Positions 51,446 through 62,518 of a stretch of DNA of 64,000 nt are shown piece after piece. Every line of letters starts with the position of its first letter. Position 1 is the stretch's first letter. The notes below the pieces were generated by a model. It did no database searches, was not told where the DNA came from, and saw only the letters and a program-made list of their open reading frames with translations. Both the position numbers and the translations under genes were made by a program. This stretch comes from Rhodoglobus sp. (GTDB taxonomy: Bacteria; Actinomycetota; Actinomycetes; Actinomycetales; Microbacteriaceae). The stretch lies in the NCBI GenBank assembly GCA_025463605.1, contig JAODAV010000015.1:108311-172310 (forward strand), in the 5' to 3' direction.

Positions 51446-52969
51446 TCAGAACACCGCCTCGAAGGTCGAGAGCACCTCCTCGAGCACGACCGTTTTGTCG
51501 CTCTCGCTGACCATCTGGAGCGTGAGCAGCAACTGGTGGGTGCCGGTCACATCGGTGGTCACGAGCGCCAGGAAGTGCGAGTCGCCCCCGCCGCAGCCGC
51601 TGAAATACAGGTACTTGCCCGCGTAGAGACCGTCGTCGTAGTCGCCCGGCTCGACGTCGGTGCACTCAGGGCTCACCCCGGCGCTGAAGCTCTCGATGTA
51701 CTGGTCGATCGTCACGGACATGTTCTCGGTTGCGGAGATGCTCACTCCCGGGATGCTCCAACTCGTGTTGAAACCCGCGATATCAGGGGAGGCGGTGACG
51801 TTGACGAACTGCACGCCATTCGCTTCGGTCGGCACTCCGACGACCTGTGTCCAGGAGTCGGGAACCGAGACGGCGACCGTGTCGGAGTCGTCGGTAACGG
51901 TCACGAACGAACCGACGGGCGTGGGCTCATCGCCTCCGTTGCCGCCCCCGACCAGTTCGAGCGCCGAGCCGTTGATCTGTCCCTCGTACACGCCGCTGTC
52001 CGACGGACGGTAGACGGTCACGTCAATGACGCCGTCGACACCCTGGGTGCGGATGACCTCGCAGTACTCCTCGAGGGTGCCCTGCTGCGCGAGCGTGACG
52101 CCGCCCATCGTCTCGATCACATCGCCGGGACGGATTCCGGCCTTGTCCGCCGGTCCACCCGCCTTGACCGAAGAGATCCAGACGCCGAGCGGGCTGCCCT
52201 GCTCATCGGGTGCCACCGCACGCGCGTTCGCGCCGATCGTCAGCACGGGCTTGCCCGCCTTGAGGTCGTCGAGCACGGCGAGCACCTCGTCTCGGTGCAG
52301 CGCCCAGCTGTAGTCGAGCGCGTCGTTGCCCGCGTAGTTCACACCGACGACCGTGCCATCCGCGGTGACGAGCGGCCCGCCCGAGTTACCGCCGCGAATG
52401 CGCGCGTCGTGCTCGATCACGTGGTCGAGCGACGCCCACGGAAAGTCCTGCGCGATGTCGGCCTTGGATACGATGCCGCGGGTGAGCGTGAAGTTGGGGT
52501 CACCGAGCGGGAATCCCGCCGCGTAGACGTCGAGCGCGGCGTCGATGTCGCCCTCGAACCATTCCATGTGCGGAAAGTCCTTGCCTTCGACTTGTATGAC
52601 GGCGATGTCGAGGCATTCGGATGCGCCGAGCACCTGCGCGCCGTAGGTGCGGTCTGTGTCGCCGCCGACCCAGATCTTGAGGGTGCCCGCGCCCGTGACG
52701 ACGTGGTTGTTCGTGACAGCGATGCCCGAGCTGTCGATGAAGAATCCGGAGCCGCGCGAGCCGGTCTCGACCGGGTCGAGGGTGCCGGGGGCGATGAAGG
52801 TGCCCTCGGCCTGCAGCTGGATGGTCGCCGACTGCACACCGTCGAAGTCGACGGCCGTGCTCGTGCCGCCGGCTGGAGCGGGCACGCAGCCCGCGAGCAC
52901 GACGGGAACGGCGAGTGCTGCGATCGCCAGGGCGCCGATGCGCCCGCTGGTTGAGCGATTGCTGAACAT
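51446..52969 (-). CDS. HtrA/DegP-like PDZ serine protease, lipoprotein
   Basis: A 507-residue surface-anchored protease. Lipobox LAGC (Cys28). Trypsin-like triad: His89 in VTNNHVV, Asp121 in LDIAVIQ, Ser196 in RGGNSGGPLV. A PDZ domain follows (ISSVKAGGPADKAGIRPGDVIETMGGVTL). The C-terminal 200 residues form a separate domain found with actinobacterial trypsin-like lipoproteins, possibly ligand-binding. Lipid anchoring is less usual than the transmembrane anchor of classical HtrA. AAAGGA precedes ATG 52969 by six bases. It probably degrades misfolded envelope proteins. Confidence 0.88.
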   Translation of the reverse strand: MFSNRSTSGRIGALAIAALAVPVVLAGCVPAPAGGTSTAVDFDGVQSATIQLQAEGTFIAPGTLDPVETGSRGSGFFIDSSGIAVTNNHVVTGAGTLKIWVGGDTDRTYGAQVLGASECLDIAVIQVEGKDFPHMEWFEGDIDAALDVYAAGFPLGDPNFTLTRGIVSKADIAQDFPWASLDHVIEHDARIRGGNSGGPLVTADGTVVGVNYAGNDALDYSWALHRDEVLAVLDDLKAGKPVLTIGANARAVAPDEQGSPLGVWISSVKAGGPADKAGIRPGDVIETMGGVTLAQQGTLEEYCEVIRTQGVDGVIDVTVYRPSDSGVYEGQINGSALELVGGGNGGDEPTPVGSFVTVTDDSDTVAVSVPDSWTQVVGVPTEANGVQFVNVTASPDIAGFNTSWSIPGVSISATENMSVTIDQYIESFSAGVSPECTDVEPGDYDDGLYAGKYLYFSGCGGGDSHFLALVTTDVTGTHQLLLTLQMVSESDKTVVLEEVLSTFEAVF

Positions 52970-53093
52970 GGTGGGTCCTTTCGGAACTTAAGTGTTTGGT
53001 GGTGAGTCGAGTCTCGTGATGAGCGCCCCATCGCGGCCCGGCAAATTGCGCCGTGCAATCGACGTGCAATATTCGCCTCGGGCGTGGGAGTGG

Positions 53094-53099
53094 TACCCT
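53094..53099 (+). promoter_or_regulatory. Leaderless-type -10 box of the leuA leader
   Basis: TACCCT is followed by six bases and the GTG of the leader peptide at 53106. Confidence 0.5.
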
Positions 53100-53105
53100 G
53101 AAAGG

Positions 53106-53147
53106 GTGTTCGGTCTGCTCCTTCTTAGCTGCCGCGACGAGTCCTAG
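53106..53147 (+). CDS. leuA leader peptide (attenuation)
   Basis: GTG 53106 to TAG 53147 encodes MFGLLLLSCRDES with four consecutive Leu codons (CTG CTC CTT CTT), the classic sign of ribosome-mediated attenuation of leucine biosynthesis. The promoter position predicts that the peptide is read from the very 5' end of the RNA. The stop codon lies in the loop of the hairpin below. Confidence 0.75.
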   Translation: MFGLLLLSCRDES

Positions 53148-53169
53148 CTCAGGCCTCCCTCGTCGCGGC
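53131..53169 (+). promoter_or_regulatory. leuA attenuator hairpin
   Basis: GCCGCGACGAG (53131-53141) pairs perfectly with CTCGTCGCGGC (53159-53169), an 11-bp stem beginning five bases after the last Leu codon. A ribosome stalled at the Leu codons would cover or abut the 5' arm and prevent folding. No T-tract follows, so the stem may act through Rho or translation rather than intrinsic termination. Confidence 0.65.
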
Positions 53170-53202
53170 CTGTGCTGACTAGAAGCAGCGTCGTCGGTCT
53201 GA

Positions 53203-54999
<1,797 letters not shown>

Positions 55000-55080
55000 A
55001 ATACAGCGCTTTTTGGATATACATCGCTCGGCTGACACTGTCGCGCCGCGCGAGCGACGTGGGGGATGAACTCCGCTCGT

Positions 55081-55086
55081 TAGCGT
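55081..55086 (+). promoter_or_regulatory. Leaderless-type -10 box
   Basis: TAGCGT is followed by six bases and ATG 55093 of alr. Confidence 0.5.
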
Positions 55087-55092
55087 CGAGGC

Positions 55093-56253
55093 ATGACATC
55101 ACGGGTGCTGATCGCGACCGAGTTACCGCTCGCTACCCGCACCGTAGATCTCTCCGCCATCGCCCGCAACGTGAGGCGAGTCCTGGCGATCGGTGGGACC
55201 CCGATCATGGCCGTGGTCAAGGCGGATGCGTTTGGCCACGGCGCGGTCGAGGTCGCGCGCGCGACGCTCGCAGCCGGGGCATCCTGGCTCGGCGTCGCGA
55301 CGGTGGCGGAGGCGCTCGAACTTCGGCGCAACGGGCTCGACGCGCCCATCCTCGCCTGGCTGATCGACCCATGGGTTGATCTGGAAGACGCGGTGCGCCA
55401 GCGAGTGACCCTGTCGTGTGCGAACGCGGAAACGCTCGCGGCGGTGACGAGCGCAGCTCGGGTCGTCGACGCGACCGCCCGGGTGCACCTCGAACTCGAC
55501 ACCGGTATGGCGCGCGGCGGCTCAACGGTGGATGACTGGGGAGACCTGTGCGAACGGGCGGCAGCGGCAGAGACCGCGGGCGCCGTCGTTGCGGACGGCG
55601 TGTGGTCGCACCTCGCACTTGCCTCCCGCGCTGACGAGCAGGGCGTCGAACGCTCACTGGCCGCTTTCGATCACGGCGTCGGTGTCGCTCTCGCTGCCGG
55701 GCTCAATCCGAAGCATGTCCACCTCGCCAACTCCGCCGGCGCGCTGGCTCATCCGTCGACGCGGCTCTCCATGGTGCGCGTCGGCGCGGCGCTGTACGGC
55801 ATCGAGACGGTTCGCGGTCGCAGCTTCGGCCTCGAGCCCGCCATGCGCGTCGTGTCCCACGTGGCCCAGCTGCGCAGGGTCGAGGCGGGTACGGGCATCG
55901 GGTACCTCCACGAGTTCGTTACATCGGCGCCCACCACGCTGGCGCTGGTGCCCGTTGGCTATGCCGACGGAATTCCACGCGCGCTGTCGCGCGGGGGAGA
56001 AGTCAGCATCGGAGGCAGGCGCAGGCCAATCCGGGGAGCCATCTCCATGGACCAGCTGGTGGTCGAGGTCAACGCCAACGACGTACGCCTGGGCGACGAG
56101 GTCGTCTTGCTGGGCGATCCTCGCGTCGGCGAACCGGATTCCGCTGAGTGGGCGCGCATCGCCGACACGGTGCCGCATGACGTCCTATGTGGTTTCGGCG
56201 AGCGAGTCGTTCGACGACACAGTGAGCTTCGACCGTCCGGAGGAGTCGCATGA
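55093..56253 (+). CDS. alr: Alanine racemase
   Basis: A 386-residue fold-III PLP enzyme that makes D-alanine for peptidoglycan. Lys43 in VVKADAFGHG forms the Schiff base (the usual sequence is ADAYGHG), VHLANSAGAL and VGYADGIPRALS follow, and GAISMDQLVVEV closes the active site. The gene has a leaderless promoter and overlaps ddl by ATGA, so both enzymes of D-Ala-D-Ala synthesis are made together. An unlinked second alr is possible. Confidence 0.95.
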   Translation: MTSRVLIATELPLATRTVDLSAIARNVRRVLAIGGTPIMAVVKADAFGHGAVEVARATLAAGASWLGVATVAEALELRRNGLDAPILAWLIDPWVDLEDAVRQRVTLSCANAETLAAVTSAARVVDATARVHLELDTGMARGGSTVDDWGDLCERAAAAETAGAVVADGVWSHLALASRADEQGVERSLAAFDHGVGVALAAGLNPKHVHLANSAGALAHPSTRLSMVRVGAALYGIETVRGRSFGLEPAMRVVSHVAQLRRVEAGTGIGYLHEFVTSAPTTLALVPVGYADGIPRALSRGGEVSIGGRRRPIRGAISMDQLVVEVNANDVRLGDEVVLLGDPRVGEPDSAEWARIADTVPHDVLCGFGERVVRRHSELRPSGGVA

Positions 56254-57305
56254 TCCGGGTCGGAGTATTGTTCGGCGGCGCCAACAGCGAGCACGATGTG
56301 TCGTGCGCGTCCGCGGCGGCAGTCGCGGAAGCCCTTGACCGCTCGCGATTCGACGTCGTGCTGATCGGGATCGACCGGACCGGAAGCTGGCATCGAGTCG
56401 ACTCGGTCGGCCAGCTGGATGTCGCGGCCGGCGGATCCAGGCATCCGAACCTTGCCGATCTGGACGTCGCATTCCCCGTGCTGCATGGACGATTCGGAGA
56501 GGACGGAACCGTTCAGGGTCTGCTTGAGCTGGCTGACGTGCCGTATGTCGGATGCGGTGTGCTCGCCAGCGCACTCGCCATGGACAAGCGGATGGCGAGC
56601 CGTGTGCTCTCGGCGGCGGGGGTTCCGACCGTCCAAACCCTCTCGGTGACCCGGGATTCGCGCTATGAGGCGATCGGGAAGGCGGCGTTGCTCGGGTTTC
56701 CGCTGTTCGTCAAGCCCAATCGCGCGGGGTCGAGCGTCGGTGCCGGCCGGGTCGATGTGGCGAGCCAACTGATGCCTGCCGTGGACGAGGCGCTCGCCGA
56801 GGACTGGCGAGCACTGCTCCAACCTGTCATCGACGGCGAGGAAGTCGATGTGGGCATCCTGCAGCTTCCGGATGGGCGCCTGATTGCGGGGGCACCCCTG
56901 CGCGTGCACCCCGCCGCGGGCAATCCCTTCTTCGACTTCGCCGCGAAATACACGGCAGGCGGGGCCGAATTCGAGGTTCCGGCGGCGCTCGCACCCGCGA
57001 CCGCCGCGCGTGTCATTGAAATGGCCGAGCGCGCATTCCGCGCACTCGGCTGTGTCGGCCTCGCTCGCGTGGACTTCTTTCTGCGGGCGGACGGCGAGAT
57101 CGTGCTCAACGAAATCAACACGATGCCGGGCCTCACCGCGCGAAGCCAGTATCCGCGAATGTTTGGGGCGATCGGGATGTCGTTCCCCGTCCTGTTGAGT
57201 GCGGTCGTCGATACTGCCGTCGCCGGCTACGAGACGGTTACGGGCGACGCCGCGAGATTCGGGGGATTCGCTCGAGTCGCCGCTGTTCGGGGAGGCTCCA
57301 GTTGA
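56250..57305 (+). CDS. ddl: D-alanine-D-alanine ligase
   Basis: A 351-residue ATP-grasp ligase. The Glu14-Ser161-Tyr234 triad (GGANSEHDVS, NRAGSSVG, FFDFAAKYTAG) matches true D-Ala-D-Ala ligases; the Tyr in the omega loop argues against a D-Ala-D-Lac (Van-type) enzyme. INTMPGLTARSQYPRM ends the active site. Coupled to alr by ATGA. Its last 68 bp overlap the convergent TRIC-family gene. Confidence 0.94.
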   Translation: MIRVGVLFGGANSEHDVSCASAAAVAEALDRSRFDVVLIGIDRTGSWHRVDSVGQLDVAAGGSRHPNLADLDVAFPVLHGRFGEDGTVQGLLELADVPYVGCGVLASALAMDKRMASRVLSAAGVPTVQTLSVTRDSRYEAIGKAALLGFPLFVKPNRAGSSVGAGRVDVASQLMPAVDEALAEDWRALLQPVIDGEEVDVGILQLPDGRLIAGAPLRVHPAAGNPFFDFAAKYTAGGAEFEVPAALAPATAARVIEMAERAFRALGCVGLARVDFFLRADGEIVLNEINTMPGLTARSQYPRMFGAIGMSFPVLLSAVVDTAVAGYETVTGDAARFGGFARVAAVRGGSS

Positions 57306-57903
57306 ACAACACCGCGAGCACCCTCACGCCGAAGGTGACCACGACGCAGATGATCGCCGCTAGCAACACGGGGGTCCCGACGCTGACCAGAACGACCAGC
57401 GTCGTCGCGCCCACCACCGCAGCGATGGCGTAGAGCGAGCCGACGTGCATGAGGGCGATCGGGAGGTTGAGGAGCATGTCGCGCAGGATTGACCCGCCCA
57501 CCGCCGACAAAACGCCGACGAAGACGGCTGGCACCGGTGGCACACCGATTGCAAGGGCCTTCGTGGTGCCGATCGCGCAGTACAGGCCGATGGTGAGCGC
57601 ATCGAGCACGGTGATGACCACGCTCAGCCGCGAGAACACCCTCTCGAGCAACATCCCGAGCAGCGCGGCACCGGTCGCGACGATCAGGTACCAGTTGTTG
57701 CTGAGGGCGGCCGGGAGCTCCGACAGCAGCACATCGCGGATGAGCCCGCCCCCGAACCCGGCGACGATTCCGATGATGGCGATGCCGAGCAGGTCGAGCC
57801 TGCGGTCACGGAACTGTGATGCGAACATCGCACCCTGCAACCCACCGATGCCGATCGCCAGGAGATCGGCCCAGAGGGGTATTGCGAAAAGCGTCGCTTG
57901 CAC
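57238..57903 (-). CDS. TRIC/YadS-family (UPF0126) cation channel
   Basis: A 221-residue membrane protein with seven helices from two repeats, each with the signature [10 protein letters not shown] and [10 protein letters not shown]. Prokaryotic TRIC channels form trimers that conduct K+ and Na+. ATG 57903 has no strong ribosome site. The basic C-terminal tail [14 protein letters not shown] is encoded antisense to the end of ddl. Confidence 0.88.
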   Translation of the reverse strand: MQATLFAIPLWADLLAIGIGGLQGAMFASQFRDRRLDLLGIAIIGIVAGFGGGLIRDVLLSELPAALSNNWYLIVATGAALLGMLLERVFSRLSVVITVLDALTIGLYCAIGTTKALAIGVPPVPAVFVGVLSAVGGSILRDMLLNLPIALMHVGSLYAIAAVVGATTLVVLVSVGTPVLLAAIICVVVTFGVRVLAVLFNWSLPEQRRLERIPRISRRRP

Positions 57904-57994
57904 CGCTCCATTCTGTCGGCAGTGCGCTTCGAGTGCACGGTCGTCGGCTTGCCGGTGGCCTCCCCGTTCTGCCAGTGGAGGAGGGGATACTTGG

Positions 57995-58723
57995 ATGGTG
58001 CCCCTCTACCGTGACGAAGCCGTTGTGCTGCGTACCCACAAGTTGGGTGAAGCAGATCGCATCGTCACGATGTTGAGCAGGCAGCACGGCAAAATCCGCG
58101 CAGTCGCAAAGGGTGTCCGCCGCACGGCGTCGAAGTTCGGTTCGCGACTTGAGCCGATGATGGTCGCCGACGTGCAGCTGTTCGAGGGGCGATCGCTCGA
58201 CATCGTCACACAGGCCGAGTCGCTGGGCTCGTACGGTGCGGAGATCGCATCCGATTACGCCAGCTACACCGCGGCCACCGTGATGCTCGAGACCGCAGAC
58301 AAGGTCACGGATGACAGTGGCAGCCTGCAGCAATACCTCCTGTTGGTGGGGGCGCTGCGCTCGCTCTCGCGGCACGAGCATTCGCCGGGCCTCACGCTCG
58401 ATTCCTACCTGTTGCGGTCGCTCTCGATCGCCGGATGGGCGCCGAGCTTCGTCGACTGCTCGGTCACCGGGGCGCCGGGGCCGCACACCGCGTTCGTCGT
58501 GCAACTCGGCGGCGTGGTCGCCGACGCTGTCGCGCCGCCCGGTACCCCGCGACTCGATCCCGCGACACTCCTGCTGCTCGCGGCCTTGCTGGCCGGAGAC
58601 TGGGAAGCCGTCGATGGCGCCGACGACCGCGCGCGCGGGCAAGCGAGTGGCATTGTTGCCGCGTACACACAGTTTCATCTCGAGCGCGGCCTGCGCAGCC
58701 TCCAGCACGTGGATCGTCGATGA
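57995..58723 (+). CDS. recO: DNA repair protein RecO
   Basis: A 242-residue recombination mediator that loads RecA with RecR. The OB fold starts [45 protein letters not shown], and a helical C-domain follows. ATG 57995 has GAGGGG eight bases upstream; GTG 57998 with GATACT six bases upstream would be a leaderless alternative. ATGA overlap joins it to uppS. Confidence 0.95.
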   Translation: MVPLYRDEAVVLRTHKLGEADRIVTMLSRQHGKIRAVAKGVRRTASKFGSRLEPMMVADVQLFEGRSLDIVTQAESLGSYGAEIASDYASYTAATVMLETADKVTDDSGSLQQYLLLVGALRSLSRHEHSPGLTLDSYLLRSLSIAGWAPSFVDCSVTGAPGPHTAFVVQLGGVVADAVAPPGTPRLDPATLLLLAALLAGDWEAVDGADDRARGQASGIVAAYTQFHLERGLRSLQHVDRR

Positions 58724-59523
58724 CGCCCGCGCCAAAGACCCACCGCGATTCCGTGGAGTTCAAGCCGGTCGACTGGACCGGCCTTTATCCGCCGACGTTG
58801 CCGCCCGCCGCCGTTCCGAAACACGTCGCGATCGTCATGGACGGCAACGGGAGGTGGGCCAACGCACGGGGGCTCACCCGCATCGAGGGCCATCGTGCGG
58901 GCGAGGCCGCCCTGCTCGACGTCGTGGCGGGCGCGATCCAGATCGGCGTGAGGCACTTGAGTGTTTATGCGTTCTCGACGGAGAACTGGAAGCGTTCGCC
59001 GGAAGAAGTGCGATTCCTGATGGGCTTCAACCGGGATGTGCTGCATCGGCGACGCGATCAGCTCAACGACTGGGGAGTTCGGGTTCGCTGGGCGGGCCGG
59101 CGTCCGAGGTTGTGGGCATCCGTCATCAAGGAACTCCAGTTCGCCGAGCGACTTACCGCGGCCAACGACGTTCTGACGCTGACGATGTGCATCAACTACG
59201 GCGGTCGCACAGAAATCACGGATGCGGTGCGTAAGCTCGCAACCGAGGCCGCGGAAGGCAGGCTGAAGCCTTCCGGCATCACGGAGAAGACCATCGGGCG
59301 TGCCCTGTACACCCCGGAACTTCCCGACGTTGACCTCTTCGTTCGCAGTTCGGGAGAGCAGCGCACGAGCAATTTCATGCTCTGGCAGAGCGCGTACGCG
59401 GAGATGGTGTTCCTCGATACGCTCTGGCCGGACTTCACCAGGGAAGACCTCTGGGCAGCGATTACTCTGTACGCAACGAGGAATCGTCGTTTTGGTGGGG
59501 CGATCGATGCACCGTCAGCATAG
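58720..59523 (+). CDS. uppS: Isoprenyl transferase (undecaprenyl diphosphate synthase type)
   Basis: A 267-residue cis-prenyltransferase. [14 protein letters not shown] has the catalytic Asp41; [10 protein letters not shown] and [21 protein letters not shown] are the other conserved blocks. It makes the C50/C55 lipid carrier for cell-wall synthesis. It follows recO as in many actinobacteria. Confidence 0.95.
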   Translation: MTPAPKTHRDSVEFKPVDWTGLYPPTLPPAAVPKHVAIVMDGNGRWANARGLTRIEGHRAGEAALLDVVAGAIQIGVRHLSVYAFSTENWKRSPEEVRFLMGFNRDVLHRRRDQLNDWGVRVRWAGRRPRLWASVIKELQFAERLTAANDVLTLTMCINYGGRTEITDAVRKLATEAAEGRLKPSGITEKTIGRALYTPELPDVDLFVRSSGEQRTSNFMLWQSAYAEMVFLDTLWPDFTREDLWAAITLYATRNRRFGGAIDAPSA

Positions 59524-59534
59524 GGAAAAGGAAC

Positions 59535-60365
59535 ATGGGCAGAACCGTTAGAACCGTCGTCACGGTGATGTTCATCGGCGTGGTCGTCGCGGTCGCGCTG
59601 GCCGTCTTGTATCTGGGGTCGTCCACGGGCCTGGTGTTCGGTGGTCAGACGACGCTCACTGGCGACGCGACGGCCAAGACCCCGTACTACGCGCAACTGG
59701 GCTGGCTCAAGAACACGTCGCCTTGGCCCCTGACCATCAAGAGCATCACGGTGAACGCCACCAATGCGAGCAAGCCGACGACCGTCTACATCGAACCCCG
59801 GCACGTAGGCTCGCTCTCGGTGACTCCGGGCAAGACGCCGGTCTGGGCGACCAATGCCGGCGCGCCCCCGCAGGATCTCGTCGGAGGCAGTCTTCGCTAC
59901 CTGGCCTTCGGGTTGACTCCCACAGAGGGAGAGGTGGCATCTTTCACGAGCATCACCGTCACATTTAGCGGTCCCCTTGGATTCACCTTCCACAAGACGT
60001 TCGACGGCATCCAGATGGCTGCGGCCTCGGCTACGCTGCCCGACGGCATCCTTGCGACCGATCCCCGCAGTGACTCGAGCTCCCTCGACGGCTATATCGC
60101 GCTGCTTCGTGGGGGTCTGCAAAGCCACAACGCCAAAAGCCTTGCGGTGATAATGGGAGGCGGCGCCACTGTCGCCGACGCGCAGGCACTGTTGGTTGCC
60201 CAGAAGAATTACCACACGATCGACAAGGTCGCGGCAACACCATCAACGCCGGGGGATGTCACCGGGCAGCGACTCGTGTTCTACCTGACCGATCCGACGA
60301 AGAATGCCCTCCCGCCCATCAAGATCCAGTGGTCCGGCTTCCGCTGGACCATCGTTCGGGGATAG
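59535..60365 (+). CDS. Membrane-anchored protein of unknown function
   Basis: A 276-residue protein with one N-terminal helix (about residues 7-29) and an exported beta-rich domain (ATNASKPTTVYIEPRHVGSLSVTPGKTPVW). No family is recognised. AAAAGG precedes ATG 59535 by three bases. It follows uppS at 11 bp and may be cotranscribed. Confidence 0.65.
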   Translation: MGRTVRTVVTVMFIGVVVAVALAVLYLGSSTGLVFGGQTTLTGDATAKTPYYAQLGWLKNTSPWPLTIKSITVNATNASKPTTVYIEPRHVGSLSVTPGKTPVWATNAGAPPQDLVGGSLRYLAFGLTPTEGEVASFTSITVTFSGPLGFTFHKTFDGIQMAAASATLPDGILATDPRSDSSSLDGYIALLRGGLQSHNAKSLAVIMGGGATVADAQALLVAQKNYHTIDKVAATPSTPGDVTGQRLVFYLTDPTKNALPPIKIQWSGFRWTIVRG

Positions 60366-60387
60366 CGCGAGCGCCCGGAGGTGAGAG

Positions 60388-61329
60388 TCAGTTCGAGCGC
60401 TGGAGGCCCCAGTCGGCCCCGGAAAGCGCGCGAATTGCGCCGATCGTCGCGGCGAGGCTCGGCACCCGCTCGGCGTCGGCGTGGCTGACCAACTGGATGC
60501 TGCGGATGCTTACCGGCGACGTCGCGCGGATCGCCGCCCCCTCCGGAACATTCGCCGTTGCAAGTGCGAGCCTGGGGAGCAGGGCGACTCCGAGGTCGCT
60601 CGCGACGAGGTGGAGTACCGCAACCGCGTTGTCCGTCTCATAGTCGATGACCGGGTCGAAACCGGCCGTGTCGCAGACCGCCAGCAGGTGTCCGCGGCAC
60701 AGCGGACATCCGGCAATCCAGCGTTCCGCGACGAGTTCGTGCACATTCACCGCTTCTGACTGCGCGAGCGGGTGCCGCTCGGGGAGGGCGAGGAGCACTT
60801 CTTCGGTGAAGAGCGGGGTCAGCGCCAGTCCACTCGCGATATCGCGGTGCGGATCCGACCGGTCGCCCGGGTAGCTGAACGTGATCGCGAGGTCGATGGC
60901 GCCCTCGCGCAACATCGTGAGTGCTTCCGGCGGTTCGGCTTCGATGTAGGTGACGACGATTCCATGGTGTTTCTGCGCCATCGTGCTGAGCAGGCGGGGG
61001 ACGATCGTCGACGACGCCGTCGGGAAAGCGGCGATGCGCGCTGTTCCGGTGCGCATTCCGGCGAGTTCGGCCAGGTCGCCGGCAGCGGCGTCAAGTGCGG
61101 AGGAGATGGCGACGGCGTGCCGGGCGAGCAGCTGGCCCGCTTCGGTGAGGCGGATGCTCCGGCCAGCTCGAGTCACGAGGGGCACCCCGAGACGTGCCTC
61201 CGTGCGCTGCAGGTGTTGGCTGATCGCCGGCTGACTGAAGCCCAGCTGACGTGCGGCCGCAGTAATTGTGCCCGTCTCGGCGATCGCGCGCACTATTCGG
61301 ACCGAATGCAGATCGAGATCGGTGTCCAT
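60388..61329 (-). CDS. LysR-family transcriptional regulator
   Basis: A 313-residue LysR regulator. The winged helix is RAIAETGTITAAARQLGFSQPAISQHLQRTEARLGVPLVTR; the effector domain covers residues 90-300. It is divergent from the class V aminotransferase, its likely target. TATGAT six bases before ATG 61329 predicts a leaderless mRNA, and an LTTR-type palindrome overlaps that promoter. Confidence 0.93.
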   Translation of the reverse strand: MDTDLDLHSVRIVRAIAETGTITAAARQLGFSQPAISQHLQRTEARLGVPLVTRAGRSIRLTEAGQLLARHAVAISSALDAAAGDLAELAGMRTGTARIAAFPTASSTIVPRLLSTMAQKHHGIVVTYIEAEPPEALTMLREGAIDLAITFSYPGDRSDPHRDIASGLALTPLFTEEVLLALPERHPLAQSEAVNVHELVAERWIAGCPLCRGHLLAVCDTAGFDPVIDYETDNAVAVLHLVASDLGVALLPRLALATANVPEGAAIRATSPVSIRSIQLVSHADAERVPSLAATIGAIRALSGADWGLQRSN

Positions 61330-61338
61330 CGAGCAATC

Positions 61339-61353
61339 ATAACCTCACGTTAT
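61339..61353. promoter_or_regulatory. LysR-type operator (T-N11-A)
   Basis: ATAAC-CTCAC-GTTAT is a perfect 5-5-5 inverted repeat with the T-N11-A signature. It overlaps the TATGAT -10 box (61341-61336) of the lysR gene, so binding should repress lysR while it could activate the divergent aminotransferase gene. Confidence 0.65.
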
Positions 61354-61410
61354 TGATCGCATCCGAAGTATGTGCTTGTCGGATGCGTGGCCGTCAAGGA
61401 TGCTTGATTC

Positions 61411-62478
61411 ATGCCATCCGCCGCTCCCACCCTGATCTCGCCTGCGCTCGACAACGCCATCTCGCAGTTCGGGGACGCGAGCGGCTATCTCGCCGTTGCG
61501 TCCATCGGGCTCCCTCCGCGTGCTGCCGTTACCGCGATGAAAGCCGATCTCGACGCGTGGTTTGCCGCCGACCGCGACCCTCAGGGCTACGACGCGATCA
61601 TCGAGCGCACGAGGGCGTCGTTTGCGAGCCTGGTCGGAGTCACACCGGATCGCGTCGCCGCCGGGTCCCAGACGTCGGTGATGACGAGCCTGCTGGCCGC
61701 CGCGGTACCGGTGGGTGCTGAGGTGCTCTGTGTCGATGGCGACTTCTCGTCGATCGTGTTCCCGTTCCTGCAGCGATCGGATATCCGGGTTCGCAACGTG
61801 CCGATCGAGGCGCTGGCCGAATCGATCACCGACGAGACCTGGCTCGTGTCGTTTTCGCTCGTGCAGTCCTCGACGGGAGTTGTCGCAGATTCGTCCGCGA
61901 TCCGCGAAGCCGCTGCGCGACACGGCGCGTTCACCTTCTGCGACGTGACCCAGGCCGCGGGCGTGCTGCCGGTCGACGCATCGCAGTTCGACGCCACCGC
62001 GTGCCACACCTACAAGTGGCTGTGCTCGCCCCGCGGCGTCGCGTTCATGACCCTTTCCACGCGCTTTCAGGAGTTCGTTCGCCCGCTACAGGCCGGTTGG
62101 TACGCCGGCGACGACGTTTGGCAGTCGTGCTACGGCCCCGAAATGCATCTCGCGAAGGACGCGCGCCGGTTCGACGTGTCGCCGGCCTGGCAGGCGTGGG
62201 TTGGGGCCGAGGAGGCGATCGCACTCTTCGCCGGACTCGACATTGCCGAGGTCTGGGCACGCGCATCCGGGCTCGGCGACCAGTTGTGCGATGCTCTCGG
62301 CATCCCGCAGCAGCACCAGGCGATCGTCACGTGGGCGGACCCCGACCGCAGCGACCTCGACCGACTCATCGCTGCGGGCATCCGCGCATCCGGTCGCGCG
62401 GGCCGCCTGCGCGCTTCGTTCCACCTGTGGAACACCGAAAAGGATGTCGCCGCAGTGCTGACTGCGCTGGAAAGGTAG
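61411..62478 (+). CDS. Class V aminotransferase of unknown specificity
   Basis: A 355-residue fold-I PLP enzyme of the cysteine desulfurase/kynureninase group. FCDVTQAAGVLPVD has the pyridine-binding Asp178, and ATACHTYKWLCSPRG carries Lys202. It lacks a clear catalytic Cys loop of IscS and does not match kynureninase well, so the reaction is open. It faces a LysR gene and precedes a Gfo/Idh oxidoreductase. GATGCT six bases before ATG 61411 is the likely -10. Confidence 0.82.
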   Translation: MPSAAPTLISPALDNAISQFGDASGYLAVASIGLPPRAAVTAMKADLDAWFAADRDPQGYDAIIERTRASFASLVGVTPDRVAAGSQTSVMTSLLAAAVPVGAEVLCVDGDFSSIVFPFLQRSDIRVRNVPIEALAESITDETWLVSFSLVQSSTGVVADSSAIREAAARHGAFTFCDVTQAAGVLPVDASQFDATACHTYKWLCSPRGVAFMTLSTRFQEFVRPLQAGWYAGDDVWQSCYGPEMHLAKDARRFDVSPAWQAWVGAEEAIALFAGLDIAEVWARASGLGDQLCDALGIPQQHQAIVTWADPDRSDLDRLIAAGIRASGRAGRLRASFHLWNTEKDVAAVLTALER

Positions 62479-62506
62479 CCCGGGAAGGCAGCTCCAAGCT
62501 TCACGG

Positions 62507-62512
62507 TATTCT
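62507..62512 (+). promoter_or_regulatory. Leaderless-type -10 box
   Basis: TATTCT is followed by six bases and ATG 62519. Confidence 0.5.
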
Positions 62513-62518
62513 TATCGA

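Noticed and set aside
55024..55057. TCGCTCG/CGAGCGA repeat after leuA as a terminator
   Set aside because: Only a 7-bp stem with a loop of about 20 bases and no T-tract; too weak to call.
56250..57305. Van-type D-Ala-D-Lac ligase (glycopeptide resistance)
   Set aside because: The omega-loop Tyr234 and the Glu14-Ser161-Tyr triad match D-Ala-D-Ala ligases, and no vanH or vanX homologue is adjacent.
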